Of a DNA stretch of 64,000 nt, positions 38,794 through 50,000 are shown in pieces. Source of the stretch: Rhodomicrobium sp. (GTDB taxonomy: Bacteria; Pseudomonadota; Alphaproteobacteria; Rhizobiales; HXMU1428-3). The stretch's first letter is position 1. Every line of letters starts with the position of its first letter. Location of the stretch: assembly GCA_021604665.1 (NCBI GenBank), contig BQJK01000001.1, forward strand, positions 868,001 through 932,000. Direction: 5' to 3'. The translations under genes were made by a program, and so were the position numbers. The notes under the pieces were generated by a model. It searched no databases and was not told the DNA's origin. It saw only the letters and a list, made by a program, of their open reading frames with translations.

Positions 38794-39573
38794 TTGCAAC
38801 AATCAGGCAGCACATACGGTACAAATAACTGTATGCGCCCGCTCTTTTTAAAAAACTACGATATTAAGAACCTGAAGCAGCCTGGCAAACAGCCACGCCG
38901 CTCCAGCCAAAAGAACGGCAGGCCCATGGCAATTGATGAGCAATTGCAATCTCTGGTCTATTTCCTCACAGACCATCTCTTCGCTGCGATGGAAGCTGGC
39001 GAGAAGATCAGTGCCGCCTCCTATACACAGAATAACCTAGATCGCGATCTCTCAAGCGCAGAGATAATGCAAGAGCTTGAAGACCAACGCCTGTTTATAA
39101 ATGATCTCTCTACATGGGAAGAAGACCTGGTTACAAAAATCAACCAGGCCCGCCAGTGGAGCCGCTACCTCAAAGATCATGATAGCAGCTTCAAACCGCT
39201 AATTGACCTTTTCAATAGCGCAACCCACCCCCTAACAGATGTTGCCGCTCAGATCAGAGACCATCATGACCGCCATTTTGAAGGGGGTGACCACCCAGAC
39301 TGGTTCATTACCTCAAGAGCCATCACCCAAAAACAATCAGCTGATGGCCGCTTACTGGCGCTGACCACCAGAGATAATTATCTCATCGGCGGGCATCTAC
39401 GCCTGGGTCAACTTCTCGACCTGGCTGAAACATTTCTGGAAACCCTGGAGAGCCGCTTTCCAAATCTCTGGCTACCAGCTGAAGAAGCAATTTCAGAGGC
39501 CAGCATGTCAGATGATGCATTGGCAGAAAACTTAAGTGCTGAAAGTGACTTTCACCGTGAACCACCCCGCTAA
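38794..39573 (+). CDS. Hypothetical protein, mostly helical, unknown
   Basis: I do not recognise this family. The track frame of 259 aa starts with TTG and no ribosome-binding site; the ATG at 38926 (MAIDEQLQSLVYF, 215 aa) is an alternative. There is no signal peptide or transmembrane segment. The body looks alpha-helical and acidic, with patterns such as LIDLFNSATHPLTDVAAQIRDHHDRHF and LRLGQLLDLAETFLETLESRF. The long open frame and codon use like its neighbours argue that it is real. It stands between nrdJ and the convergent CinA-domain gene, 8 bases from the latter's end. Confidence 0.6.
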   Translation: MQQSGSTYGTNNCMRPLFLKNYDIKNLKQPGKQPRRSSQKNGRPMAIDEQLQSLVYFLTDHLFAAMEAGEKISAASYTQNNLDRDLSSAEIMQELEDQRLFINDLSTWEEDLVTKINQARQWSRYLKDHDSSFKPLIDLFNSATHPLTDVAAQIRDHHDRHFEGGDHPDWFITSRAITQKQSADGRLLALTTRDNYLIGGHLRLGQLLDLAETFLETLESRFPNLWLPAEEAISEASMSDDALAENLSAESDFHREPPR

Positions 39574-39581
39574 AAGCTGGT

Positions 39582-40388
39582 TCAACTCCCACTCTCCTCA
39601 TCTCTAAATGTTTTCCCCTCTTCCAGAAGCCCGTCTTTCAAACCCACAACAGCCGCATCAAGATCCGCAGCATCAGTGCTGCGCAAAACCACAATGGTCC
39701 CAACACGCCCTTCCTTAAAATAAGGGTAGCTACCAAGGGAGACCGTTTCATAACGGTCCTCAAGCAGCTTTAACCGCGCCGCAACACTACTTTCAGGATG
39801 TTCAACAACAACACTGGCAGACAACATTTTAGCGCCGGTGCGTAGATATTGCGTAGCGTCATCCAGCATCACTTCCATAATCTTCGGCACACCAGCCATC
39901 ACAATCACATTCTCAATCATAAAACCCGGCGCACCTGAAACTGAATTTTTCACAAGCTGCCCCCCAACCGGCACCCGCGCCATCAATCGCCTTGATGGCG
40001 TCAATGCTTTTTCAGGGTAGCGTTGCTTCATCAGCTCCAACGCCTCTGTATTTTCCACCAGCTCAGCCTCAACCGCCTTAGCAACACTAACAGCTGTAAT
40101 GTCATCATGAGTTGGGCCAATACCACCTGTTGTAAAGAGATAATCATATTGTGAGCGCAGCACATTGACCGCCTCAACAATACGGTCCTCCTGATCAGAG
40201 ACAACCCGTACTTCCACAAGCCGAATGCCAATAGCTGTGCAATGCTTAGCCAGATAATTAATATTTTTATCTGCCGTTCGCCCGGAGAGAATCTCATCAC
40301 CAATCACCAGCAGCGCCGCAGTGACCACAGCCATGCTATCCCCAGCTGACAGTTCGTCGCCGGTTGAATTATCATTTCCTTCAGTCAT
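39582..40388 (-). CDS. CinA N-terminal (MoCF/molybdopterin-binding-like) domain protein
   Basis: COG1058-type protein of 268 aa, the single-domain form common in Alphaproteobacteria, without the C-terminal nicotinamide-nucleotide amidase domain of full CinA. Motifs: VTAALLVIGDEILSGRTADKN, IRLVEVRVVSDQEDRI and TTGGIGPTHDDITA. The role is uncertain; related domains act as ADP-ribose pyrophosphatases or in molybdopterin handling. I use the ATG at 40388 because AAAGGTC precedes it; the track start at 40451 would overlap the divergent sfsA start. Start-to-start distance to sfsA is 53 bases, so the promoters overlap. Confidence 0.88.
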   Translation of the reverse strand: MTEGNDNSTGDELSAGDSMAVVTAALLVIGDEILSGRTADKNINYLAKHCTAIGIRLVEVRVVSDQEDRIVEAVNVLRSQYDYLFTTGGIGPTHDDITAVSVAKAVEAELVENTEALELMKQRYPEKALTPSRRLMARVPVGGQLVKNSVSGAPGFMIENVIVMAGVPKIMEVMLDDATQYLRTGAKMLSASVVVEHPESSVAARLKLLEDRYETVSLGSYPYFKEGRVGTIVVLRSTDAADLDAAVVGLKDGLLEEGKTFRDEESGS

Positions 40389-40441
40389 TATGACCTTTCT
40401 TAAGCTCAAGACATCAATAGAATTTAACCACATAAGGACCG

Positions 40442-41185
40442 GTGAAAACACCCATGAAATTTAAAGATGAGCTGATACAAGCCACCTTGATAAAACGCTA
40501 CAAACGCTTCCTGGCCGATGTTGAGCTCTCAGATGGCACAATCACCACCGCCCATTGCGCGAACCCCGGCGCTATGCTTGGGCTTAAGGAGCCGGGCAGC
40601 AAAGTCTGGCTCTCTCCGGCGAATAACCCAAAGCGCAAATTACAATTTTCATGGGAACTGATAGAACTGCCCGCAGGCAAAACCACATGTTGCATTGGCA
40701 TCAATACCAGCCACCCCAATAAACTGGTGGAAGAAGCAATTTTGAACGGCACAATCACCGAGCTAGACGGCTACAAAACACTGAAACGGGAAGTAAAATA
40801 TGGCACCAATAGCCGCATCGACCTGCTGCTCTCAAATGAAAATAAAGACGGCAGCGCCAAAGATATCTGCTATGTCGAGGTAAAAAATGTCCACTTGCTA
40901 AGACAAAACACCCTCGCAGAATTTCCAGATAGTGTCACAGCCCGCGGCACCAAGCATCTCGGTGAGCTGGCAGAAACCGTAAAACAAGGCCACCGTGCAG
41001 TGATGGTTTATGCCATTCAAAGGCCCGATGTAGCCGCCTTCTCCCTGGCAGAAGATATAGATCCCGTCTATGCAGCCGCCTTCCGCACCGCCAAAGCCGC
41101 CGGCGTTGAAGCCATCGCCTATAGCTGTAAACTCACCCCGAAAGAGATCACTATAGATAAAAGCATTCCGATTATTTTTGAATAA
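40442..41185 (+). CDS. sfsA: DNA/RNA nuclease SfsA
   Basis: Conserved protein first described as sugar-fermentation stimulation protein; it has a nuclease-like fold and binds DNA. The 247 aa show LIQATLIKRYKRFLADVELSDG, TTAHCANPGAMLGL, GTNSRIDLLLS and the acidic EVKNVHL metal-site region, as well as the C-terminal AYSCKLTPKEI. Start is GTG at 40442 (AAGGA upstream) or the ATG at 40454. It heads the plus-strand series sfsA-map-radC, an order common in Alphaproteobacteria. Confidence 0.95.
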   Translation: MKTPMKFKDELIQATLIKRYKRFLADVELSDGTITTAHCANPGAMLGLKEPGSKVWLSPANNPKRKLQFSWELIELPAGKTTCCIGINTSHPNKLVEEAILNGTITELDGYKTLKREVKYGTNSRIDLLLSNENKDGSAKDICYVEVKNVHLLRQNTLAEFPDSVTARGTKHLGELAETVKQGHRAVMVYAIQRPDVAAFSLAEDIDPVYAAAFRTAKAAGVEAIAYSCKLTPKEITIDKSIPIIFE

Positions 41186-41357
41186 GGCCGCCTGTAAAAA
41201 GGAGCACGACTGGATATAATATAACGGCCAGCATCTAACCAAAAGAGACCTTTAAGAAAGCTTGCCAAAAACACGCTGCACACATAATCTTGCAGTAAAT
41301 TTACTCAGACAGATTAGGCAAAGCCTACAAGCGACGCATAAAGAAGATTTAGTTATT

Positions 41358-42158
41358 ATGAATAGACATAGCCCGGTCATCCCCATCCATAAAGAAGCAG
41401 ATTATGAAGGCATGCGCAAAGCCGGGCGCTTGGCCGCTGAAGCTCTTGATATGCTGGTAGAAGAAGCAGCCCCCGGCGTTACAACCGAAAAGCTGGATGA
41501 CCTCGCCCTGCAATTTGCAATGGATAATGGCGCGGTACCAGCCCCCTTAAATTATCGCGGCTTTCCAAAATCCATCTGCACCTCAATCAATCATGTGGTC
41601 TGTCACGGCATTCCCGGGCCAAAGCCACTGAAAACCGGCAGCATTTTGAATATAGATGTCACCCTCATCGTCGATGGCTGGCATGGAGACACAAGCCGCA
41701 CCATCGCCATTGGTGACATTCCGACCAAAGCCGCCCGCTTGATGGACATAACCTATCTCGCCCTGATGAAGGGAATTGAGGTTGTGCGCCCCGGTGCCAC
41801 AACAGGAGATATCGGCCACGCCATTCAGTCATTTGCAGAAAGTGAGCGCTGCTCTGTTGTGAAAGATTTTTGCGGTCATGGGCTTGGTCGCCAATTCCAC
41901 TCGCCGCCAAATATCCTGCACTATGGGGAGAAAGGCACAGGCATCCCCCTTCAGGAAGGTATGTTCTTCACCATTGAACCTATGCTAAATCTAGGCCGCC
42001 CAGAGGTAAAAGTGCTGGCAGATGGCTGGACCGCCGTCACCAGAGATAAATCGCTCTCAGCTCAATTTGAACATAGCATCGCCGTCACCAAAGACGGGTA
42101 TGAGATCTTCACGAACTCCCCCAGCGGCTGGGAACATCAACTCCGCAAAATAAGCTAA
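41358..42158 (+). CDS. map: Methionine aminopeptidase, type I
   Basis: Removes the initiator Met from nascent proteins; dimetal enzyme. I prefer the ATG at 41358 (266 aa) over the TTG at 41262 in the track, since the 32 extra residues are unlike the family. The metal ligands are seen in [20 protein letters not shown] (two Asp), [15 protein letters not shown] (His), [10 protein letters not shown] (Glu) and the final Glu in [11 protein letters not shown]. radC begins 14 bases after the stop, so the two genes are co-transcribed. Confidence 0.97.
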   Translation: MNRHSPVIPIHKEADYEGMRKAGRLAAEALDMLVEEAAPGVTTEKLDDLALQFAMDNGAVPAPLNYRGFPKSICTSINHVVCHGIPGPKPLKTGSILNIDVTLIVDGWHGDTSRTIAIGDIPTKAARLMDITYLALMKGIEVVRPGATTGDIGHAIQSFAESERCSVVKDFCGHGLGRQFHSPPNILHYGEKGTGIPLQEGMFFTIEPMLNLGRPEVKVLADGWTAVTRDKSLSAQFEHSIAVTKDGYEIFTNSPSGWEHQLRKIS

Positions 42159-42172
42159 CAACAGGCGGCAGA

Positions 42173-42877
42173 ATGGGTGAATTTAAAGACAGCCAAAAGC
42201 AAATCACCCCACATTATCAGGGGCACCGGGCGCGGCTAAGGCAAAAGTTTCGCAAGAATGGCGCAGACACCTTCCCCGATTATGAGCTTTTGGAAATGCT
42301 ACTCTTTCGCGCCATTCCCCGCCGCGACACGAAACCCATCGCCAAAGAGCTGATTGCAAAATTCGGCAGTTTCGCAGACGTCATCAACGCCCCAGAAGCC
42401 CGGCTAAAAGACATAGACGGCATCGGCGAGGCTGTCATTACCGAGTTAAAAATAGTCAAAGCCTCAGCACTGCGCTTAATGCAGGGAGAGCTGGCCAAAA
42501 AACCAATCATCTCCTCATGGCAAGCCATGTTGAAATATTGCGTTGCCGCTATGGCGCATGAGCAGCGCGAACAATTCCGCATCATTTTTCTCGATAAACG
42601 CAATCAGGTGATAGCAGATGAAGTGCAGGCAGAAGGCACAGTTGATCACACGCCAGTTTATGTGAGAGAAGTTGTCAAACGGTCACTTGAAGTGGGAGCA
42701 ACAGCCATCATCCTGGTTCATAACCACCCTTCAGGCGACCCAACCCCATCACGGGCAGATATTAGCATGACCAAAGAGATTATGGGCGCACTGGAGAAAA
42801 TCAACATCCTTGTTCATGACCATATCATCGTTGGACGCGATGGCCATGCCAGCCTGAAACAACTAAAGCTGATTTAA
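42173..42877 (+). CDS. radC: RadC family JAB/MPN-domain protein
   Basis: Conserved protein with an N-terminal helix-hairpin-helix region ([21 protein letters not shown]) and a C-terminal JAMM metalloprotease-like motif [18 protein letters not shown]. The role is unsettled; a function in DNA repair has been doubted. It is 234 aa with the catalytic-type His/Ser/Asp pattern complete. It follows map by 14 bases and is convergent with pssA, only 15 bases apart, so the two transcripts must overlap. Confidence 0.95.
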   Translation: MGEFKDSQKQITPHYQGHRARLRQKFRKNGADTFPDYELLEMLLFRAIPRRDTKPIAKELIAKFGSFADVINAPEARLKDIDGIGEAVITELKIVKASALRLMQGELAKKPIISSWQAMLKYCVAAMAHEQREQFRIIFLDKRNQVIADEVQAEGTVDHTPVYVREVVKRSLEVGATAIILVHNHPSGDPTPSRADISMTKEIMGALEKINILVHDHIIVGRDGHASLKQLKLI

Positions 42878-42892
42878 AAAATACGGGAGGTG

Positions 42893-43768
42893 TTAAATCT
42901 CCCCCTCAAGACCAAATTTTGCCAGGTCCCGGCGATAGAAAATACCCCCTAACGGCAGCGCCGCTAGATAGAGGCCGCAAATAACCGAGAGCGTTATGTA
43001 GGGGTAAGTGAAGAGAATGGCCGCAAACAAAACACCCGCCACAGTTAGCGGCATGGCATAGACAAACTTAATCCGGTGCCCAAGCAACTTGCCAGAAAAA
43101 CTCGGCAAGGTAGAGACCATCAACCCAGCAATAATCACCATATAAAGCGCGATAAGCGGCGGCACATCCCGAACAACATCAAGCCCCGCCTGATAAAGGT
43201 AAAGCGGCAGCATCACCATAAGCGCCCCAGCCGGAGCCGGGATGCCTTCAAAATATTTTTGCCGCCACTGCGCTTTATTCGGGTCATCAATACTGACATT
43301 AAACCGCGCCAAGCGCAGCGCAGCTGAAATAGAAAAGGCCAAAGCTGCAATCCAGCCAAAGCTCTTCAAATCATTCAAGCCCCAGGTGAAAAGTAGAATA
43401 GCCGGCGCAACACCAAAATTGACAAAATCAGCCAGAGAATCCAGCTCGGCACCAAATTTGGAGGAAGCCTTCAATAGCCGCGCCACACGACCATCAAGCC
43501 CATCTAGCGCGCCAGCCAAAACAATCAACCCAATCGCCAGCTCAAGCCGCCCATCAATCGCCATTCTGATTGAGGTCAACCCAGCACTCAGCCCCATCAG
43601 CGTGATTACATTGGGGATAAGCGCCCGAAGCGGCACCCGCCGGTCACTACGGCGCAATAAAAACCGCTTTCGCCCACGGCCATTGCTTTTGCGCCCCTTA
43701 GCCTTTGGCTTTATAGCAGGCGTCACCTTGGTAGGATCACTTTCTGGCTCGCTCGTCTCGGCACTCAT
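42893..43768 (-). CDS. pssA: CDP-diacylglycerol--serine O-phosphatidyltransferase
   Basis: Membrane enzyme making phosphatidylserine, the precursor of phosphatidylethanolamine. It has 291 aa with a basic N-terminal tail (KPKAKGRKSNGRGRKR), then about eight hydrophobic segments. The CDP-alcohol phosphotransferase signature DGLDGRVARLL...GAELDSLADFVNFG is complete. It lies 76 bases after psd, which encodes the next enzyme in the path, so both steps are in one operon. Confidence 0.96.
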   Translation of the reverse strand: MSAETSEPESDPTKVTPAIKPKAKGRKSNGRGRKRFLLRRSDRRVPLRALIPNVITLMGLSAGLTSIRMAIDGRLELAIGLIVLAGALDGLDGRVARLLKASSKFGAELDSLADFVNFGVAPAILLFTWGLNDLKSFGWIAALAFSISAALRLARFNVSIDDPNKAQWRQKYFEGIPAPAGALMVMLPLYLYQAGLDVVRDVPPLIALYMVIIAGLMVSTLPSFSGKLLGHRIKFVYAMPLTVAGVLFAAILFTYPYITLSVICGLYLAALPLGGIFYRRDLAKFGLEGEI

Positions 43769-43844
43769 CCATTAAACCCATTCATACATCTAATCAGAAA
43801 ACCAACTTATCGGCCGGTGCTCATTCTATAAAATACAAGGCAAG

Positions 43845-44558
43845 TTATTGTGCCCGCGCTTCTCTAACCTCTTCATCAGAACGCAGATCAGCAAAAACAG
43901 TTTCGCCGCCAATCGCTTTTTGGCCAACAGAAACCAGCGCTGTCTTGCCCTTGGGCAAATAAACATCCACCCGGCTGCCAAAACGGATAAGACCATAGCG
44001 CTCTCCAACGCCAAGCTGTTCGCCCGCCTTCACAAAACAAAGAATACGCCGTGCGATCAATCCTGCAATCTGTACCACACCGATTTTATCACCTTTAGGC
44101 GTTTCTATCACAATGCCATTTCTCTCATTATCTTCACTGGCCTTATCAAGCACAGCATTGAGAAACAGCCCCGGCGTATAAGCAACCTCTTTGACATCAC
44201 CCGCCACAGGGGCGCGTTGTATATGGACATCAAAAATTGAAAGGAAAGTTGAAACCCGCACCAGCGGTTCATCGCCAAGTGCAAGCTCCTTTGGCGGCAT
44301 CACTTCTTCAATCGCAGTAATGCGCCCATCAGCCGGGGCAATAACTAGCCCTTCCCGGGTTTGAGTTACCCGCTCAGGGTCACGAAAGAAATAAACGATC
44401 CATAATGTAATAATCGCTGCAATCCAACCAAGTGGCGCCCAAAGCAGAAACAGTAATAGGGTTGCAATGGCCCCTATCGCCACAAATTTATGGCCATCGC
44501 GATGCACAGGCACCAATACGGTCTCTAAGGTATCAAGAATACTGTTATGTTCAGCCAC
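43845..44558 (-). CDS. psd: Phosphatidylserine decarboxylase proenzyme
   Basis: Converts phosphatidylserine to phosphatidylethanolamine. The 237 aa is the short form found in Alphaproteobacteria. One or two hydrophobic N-terminal segments ([26 protein letters not shown]) anchor it. The self-cleavage site producing the pyruvoyl group is the Gly-Ser in [13 protein letters not shown] near residue 195. The conserved [11 protein letters not shown] and [13 protein letters not shown] motifs are present. GTG start at 44558 with AGAGG upstream. Heads the psd-pssA pair. Confidence 0.96.
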   Translation of the reverse strand: MAEHNSILDTLETVLVPVHRDGHKFVAIGAIATLLLFLLWAPLGWIAAIITLWIVYFFRDPERVTQTREGLVIAPADGRITAIEEVMPPKELALGDEPLVRVSTFLSIFDVHIQRAPVAGDVKEVAYTPGLFLNAVLDKASEDNERNGIVIETPKGDKIGVVQIAGLIARRILCFVKAGEQLGVGERYGLIRFGSRVDVYLPKGKTALVSVGQKAIGGETVFADLRSDEEVREARAQ

Positions 44559-44687
44559 GATGGGACCTCTTATCTAATTAAACGCCCTGATTTATAGGGA
44601 TATAACTTATAATGCACAAATCTTATAAAGAACTAAGGGAGCCCCCTCAGCAAAAAGCCATGAACCAGTTAACTCATGTCATATAAC

Positions 44688-46583
44688 TTAAGCAGGCTCC
44701 CGCACATCGTCGCTATCTTTCAAAGAGCGTTGCTGCTGCCACAGCCCGGCATAAACACCATTGCTGGCAACCAGCTCATCATGTGTACCGCGCTCAACAA
44801 TCACCCCAGACTCTAGCACAAGAATTTCATCAGCATGTGTCACTGTAGAAAGCCGGTGAGCAATCACCAATGTTGTGCGCTCACGCGCCACCTGATCAAG
44901 CGCTCCTTGTATCTCTTTTTCGGTATAACTATCAAGCGCGCTTGTTGCTTCATCTAGCATCAATATCGGCGGCGCTTTCAAAATAGTTCTGGCTATAGCA
45001 ACCCGCTGCTTTTCCCCGCCTGAAAGCTTAAGGCCCCGCTCACCAACCATAGTGTTATAGCCCTCAGGTAGATCCCTGATAAAGCCGTCAATCTGTGCCA
45101 TCTTAGCGGCCTCAATAACATCCTCACGTTTCGCATCAGGCCGCCCATAAGCAATGTTATAATAGATGCTTTCATTAAACAGCACCGTATCTTGCGGCAC
45201 CATACCAATCACCGCGCGCAAACTCTTTTGCGTCACCTTGGAGATATCCTGCCCATCAATAAGAATGCGCCCACTTGAGAGATCATAAAACCGAAACAGC
45301 GCCCGCGACAATGTCGATTTACCAGCACCAGATGGCCCAACGATAGCTGTCATTTTACCAGCCGGCACCCGAAAGCTGACATCCTTTAATATTGGCCGCG
45401 CCGGATCATAAGCAAACTTAACACCTTCAAACTTAATTTCACCATCAGTCACAACCAGTGGCTTAGACCCTGGCTCATCTGTCACTTCAGGGTATCGGTC
45501 CAGCAAAGTGAACATATTCTCAAGGTCAACCAACCCCTGACGAATTTCACGGTAAACCATGCCAAGGAAATTTAACGGGATTTGTAATTGAATAAGCAGA
45601 GCATTGACCATGACAAAATCACCTAAAGTCAGTGTTTTATCAACAACCCCAAATGCAGCCATCAGCATGGCAATGGTCAACCCAATGGTGAAAATTGCCG
45701 CCTGCCCAGCATTCAACACCCCTAAAGATGTATAGGTGCGAATGGCCGCCCGCTCATAGCCGCTCATCACCTTGTCATAGCGCTTGGCCTCAAGCTCTTC
45801 ATTACCAAAATACTTGATGGTCTCATAATTCAGAAGGCTATCAACCGCCTTTGAACCAGCCTCATTATCAGACTGGTTCATATCCCGGCGAATACCAATC
45901 CGCCAGTCGCTGGCGATCTTCGTGAAATAAAGATAGACCAGCACAGTGACAGCAAGCACCAGAACATAAGCCCAGCCGAACATATAACCAAAAATGCTGA
46001 AAACCAGCATCAGCTCTAGCATGGTAGGTAAAAAATTGAGCACACCCATTCTGATAATTAGCTCAATCGCCGTGCTTGCCCGCGAGACAACCCGGTTAAG
46101 CTCACCAGTGCGGCGCTCCAGGTGAAAGCGCAGTGATAAAGTGTGCAAATGACGAAAAGTTTCAACCGAAAGGGCACGAACAGCATTTTGCCCAACACTG
46201 ATGAATAACCCATCCCTCAGGGCATTAAAGGCGATCATCATAATCCGCCCCATACCATAGGCAATGATCAACATGATAGGCACCAGACCAAGCACAACAA
46301 TCTCAGACTGGCCATAAAGCGCATCGAGCGCGTTCACAGCTCCTTTATAAGCAAAGGGCACAGAGACAGTGACGATTTTAGCCAAAATCAGTGCAGCAAA
46401 AGCCAGCACAACACGCAGCCTCAAATCAAACCGGCCTTCAGGCCAGGCAAATGGCAGCAGCGATTTTAGGACATAAAAGGGATCAACCTGGTCTGCATCA
46501 ATCTGAGGGTCAGGATCATCGTTGGTTTTTAACCGTCGCATGCACCCTGCCAGACCATCTTTATAAGAGACATAGTTATTCAA
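44688..46583 (-). CDS. Atm1-type ABC exporter
   Basis: Half-transporter with fused permease and ATPase (631 aa), closest in pattern to the Atm1/ABCB7 family that exports a glutathione- or sulfur-containing compound linked to Fe-S and heavy-metal homeostasis. The permease shows SLRFHLERRTGELNRVV and the glutathione-site-like NYETIKYFGNEELEAKRYD and LNAGQAAIFTIGL. The ATPase has GPSGAGKST near 414, LSGGEKQR near 518 and ILMLDEATSALD. Start is TTG at 46583 in the track; GGAG lies just before, but a later Met is possible. A set of 16-bp direct repeats lies upstream. Confidence 0.92.
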   Translation of the reverse strand: MNNYVSYKDGLAGCMRRLKTNDDPDPQIDADQVDPFYVLKSLLPFAWPEGRFDLRLRVVLAFAALILAKIVTVSVPFAYKGAVNALDALYGQSEIVVLGLVPIMLIIAYGMGRIMMIAFNALRDGLFISVGQNAVRALSVETFRHLHTLSLRFHLERRTGELNRVVSRASTAIELIIRMGVLNFLPTMLELMLVFSIFGYMFGWAYVLVLAVTVLVYLYFTKIASDWRIGIRRDMNQSDNEAGSKAVDSLLNYETIKYFGNEELEAKRYDKVMSGYERAAIRTYTSLGVLNAGQAAIFTIGLTIAMLMAAFGVVDKTLTLGDFVMVNALLIQLQIPLNFLGMVYREIRQGLVDLENMFTLLDRYPEVTDEPGSKPLVVTDGEIKFEGVKFAYDPARPILKDVSFRVPAGKMTAIVGPSGAGKSTLSRALFRFYDLSSGRILIDGQDISKVTQKSLRAVIGMVPQDTVLFNESIYYNIAYGRPDAKREDVIEAAKMAQIDGFIRDLPEGYNTMVGERGLKLSGGEKQRVAIARTILKAPPILMLDEATSALDSYTEKEIQGALDQVARERTTLVIAHRLSTVTHADEILVLESGVIVERGTHDELVASNGVYAGLWQQQRSLKDSDDVREPA

Positions 46584-47006
46584 AGCTCCAGTTTGGGTGC
46601 GTGAATTCTAGATTAACAGGCTAAAGCCAAACTCATTTGAGACAAGCGAAACTCTAGAGATATATGACTTTGGAGATACATAAAACTAGAGATACATGTC
46701 ACCAGAGATTAGAGGCTCCAAAGAGACAAAAAAATTAGAAGACGGCCATATAAATAAAGGGGCTATTACAAGCCAGGCCCCCACAAAGCCAAACTCCCAT
46801 ATCCCTATATCTGGTTATAGAGCAGCCCAAAATCAAGAGCAACCACAGGCAGGCCCCATTGCCTTGTTCCAGCAATAAAAAACCGCGACTGATAATCAGC
46901 CACGGCCTAACAGAATAGAGTGATGAGACAAGAGACAATAGGCCAGTGGAAATGCGACCAATGGCGCTGGCTTAAGGATTATAGCGCCCTACTCGGGGCG
47001 GCCTGA
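46584..47006. other. Intergenic gap before the Atm1-type gene
   Basis: 423 bases between the LysM protein stop and the ABC exporter start. It holds the 16-bp repeats at 46655-46718. No supported ORF; the 67-codon track ORF has no ribosome-binding site. The LysM gene has no clear terminator here. Confidence 0.55.
46655..46718. repeat. Four 16-bp direct repeats upstream of the ABC exporter
   Basis: Units start at 46655, 46671, 46687 and 46703, exactly 16 bases apart: TAGAGATATATG, TGGAGATACATA, TAGAGATACATG and the weaker CAGAGATTAGAG, each followed by four variable bases. They lie 70-135 bases upstream of the exporter start. Constant spacing suggests binding of a protein array. Confidence 0.65.
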
Positions 47007-50000
47007 TTAAGCAGCCTTAACCCGCAATTTAACCTTAGGCTTAATCATAGATGGGTTCTTGGTAAGCCCAGGGTTAAGTTTGATAATATCTTTATAGCGA
47101 CCGCCATTGCCATAAACACGCTGCGCAATTTTCCAGAGATTGTCACCAGCCTGCACAATGTAGAACTCTGTCTCCGCCTCGTCTTTATCACTAGCGGATT
47201 TTTTACTGTCATCAATTTTGGCAACTGATTTTTCAGTTTTCTGCTTTTCATTAGCCTTATCAATGTCGATAGCTGCTTTTTTCTCGTTAACCTTAATGGA
47301 TTGGGGATTAACAGGCTCAGCTTTTTCAGCTAGCTCAGCACCCTCACGCACAATCAGCTTCTGCTTCGGGTAAATAAAGTTTGCGCTTTTGAGCTTGGGA
47401 TTCAGTTTCAAAATATCTTTATATTTCTGGCTGTCTCCCAAAACTTTCTGAGCAATTTTAGACAATGTATCCCCAGGCTTCACCACATATGTGGTAGCCA
47501 ATTCAGGCTCAGCCACAGCGGCGGCCTTATCGGCACCATTTGTCTCACTCTCTGATTTTTTAAGGTCTGCCTGATCATCTAAAGCCGCGCTCTCTTTGGC
47601 GGGGTCTTTATCTAAAACAGCAACCTCAACAGCTTTAGCCTGACTTTCAACTTCGTCTTTTTTTAATCCCTCATCGGCATCTGCTTTCAAAGCAGCCACT
47701 GGCTTTTCTTCTTTTACAGTTTTATCAGGCGAAGCAATTTTATCATCATCAGTTTTATCTGCTGCAGATTTCGAAGCCTTATTTTTCAGGCCAGAAACTT
47801 TTTGTTTTTTGCCTTTACCAGCCCTGGCAACATCATCAGAAATTGACGCAACCACAATATGATCAGCGCTATCCTCATCATTTAAACGATGCTGACCTTT
47901 GATATCTGACACTTTCCGAACTGGCAGTGGCAGATCTTTGGTAACAGCAGTGCCGACATCAGAAATTTTCCCACCAGCATTACTGGCTAATGGAGACATG
48001 CCTTTCGCAGATAAAAGCGGAGAACCTCCACCAGCCTCATCGGCTTTCAACTTATCCCGCATAACGGCTAGCGCTTTATCACCAAGCCCAATACCAACCG
48101 TATCAGCTTTGTAGCCTTTGGGTTTTTTCAAAGCTTTGGTCTGAGCAAACGGCATCGTCTTACGCGCCAGAGTTAGCCCGCCTTTTGACATATGTTCCGC
48201 ATGGACAAGATGCCCGCCCTGCGGCAGATAGAGCGATTTTGTAATCGTCCAGCTGCCTGTTTCATCCGTATCAACATCGCCAAGATAGGTCATATCAATA
48301 TAGATAGAAAGCCGGGACAAAGGCTGAGAACGGCCCTGAATAGACAGCTCTCCCTCGCCTTTTTTGGCGCTGATAAGCTTATAATCAATCTGATCAAGCA
48401 TCAGAGATTTCATGGCAGCAAAGCGCACTTCATCAACCCGGGAAACATCAGGCTTATCTGAAGGTTTCAGGTCTTTATCATCCCCATCAGTAATAAGCGC
48501 CAGTATATTCTTAAGTTTCGTAACCACACCATTCTTAGGTTCTTCCACTTTAACATCACTGGCCGGATCTAAGCCGGCAACTCGCTCACCATTGATTTCA
48601 GGGGCGACACCAATGGGCTGCAATTTAGCTGACACAAATGGCTTGGGCTCACCTTCACCGCTCGTAGTATCCTTCTTTTCATCACCTGAAATAATACTGT
48701 TCTTAATAACCGGCAAACTACCCTCTGGCAGCGCAGCCACTTTTTGCTCTTTACCCTCAGGCCGTTTATCGGCTGTTTCAATAGCGTCCCGTTTTTTATC
48801 CTTGGCAGCAACAGCAGGCTCAACCAAAGCAACATCAGCACCTTTTAATTTGGGTAAATCAGGTTGTGTCGCTTTATCACCAGCTTCACTCACGGCAACA
48901 TCGCTGCTATCAGCCTTGAGCTCGCCAGAGCTTTTATCACCAGACTTTTTACCTGCTGTCACTTCTGATGCAGTTTTCTTATCCAATGTCTGATCTGCTT
49001 TAACGACCTCAGCAGCATCCGTTTCTGCTTCAGCATTCTCTGCTTCAGTGTTGTCAGCTTCATCAACAGACTTCACATCAAGCGCCGCCACAGCAATCTC
49101 ACTATCCGTAACTGTCTCTGGCTTATCACCCCAAACATTACCAGTTGGCACTGACCAGCGTTTCGGTGCAGCAACAGCTTCCTTAACATTACTGCTCAAC
49201 TTACTCACGGTTTTGGCAATACCATCACCAGCTTCAACAGCCACATCCTTCACATGGTCAAAGCTACGCTCAATTTGAGCTACAACACCATATTGCGGAT
49301 CGGCCGCATCAGGGACTTGCCAGATCGGAGCTTTCTTATTTTCTTCAACCTGACCAGTAGAGGCTTCATCTTTAGAAGATAAATCCGCGCCGCCATCAGC
49401 CAAACGAAGGGTCGATTGATCCTTATTATCCGGTGCGCCTTTCTCATTATCCAGAAGCGCAGTTTCAATAACGCCTTGTCTGTCTGCTTCTTTGCTATCA
49501 ATAGCCTCCTCACCGATGAGATCCTTCGGCGCAGCGGCGGCTTCACCTGCCGCTAATTTCTTATCGGCATTCTTAATGCCATCATTGACCAGCCGTTCTT
49601 CATCTTTGCCTAATAGCGCAGGCGCTTTTGTAACAGCTATTTCTGAGGCTTTAGCTCGTTCATTCTCAGCAACCGGCTTTTTCTTGGCAGCAGCGGCAAC
49701 AGCAACTTTACTTGAAGACTTATCTTCACTTGCCACATCTTTTACTGGGGACACCTCTTTTGCCGGGGCCTCCTCTTTAGCCTTGAGAGGTTCAGCTGTC
49801 TTCGCAGGTTTTTCAATAATTTTGGGCGTCGCCGCAATAAGCGTTGCTAATTCGGCATCAACAGCATCCATCAAATCAGAGGACCCTGTTTTCTTAGCCT
49901 TTTTAGTTTTCTTGACGGCAGCAATTTTAGCCGCCTTAACACCAGTTATCTCACTATTCTTCTCTTCTACATTTTCAGTGATAGATGCGGTCACTTCTTC

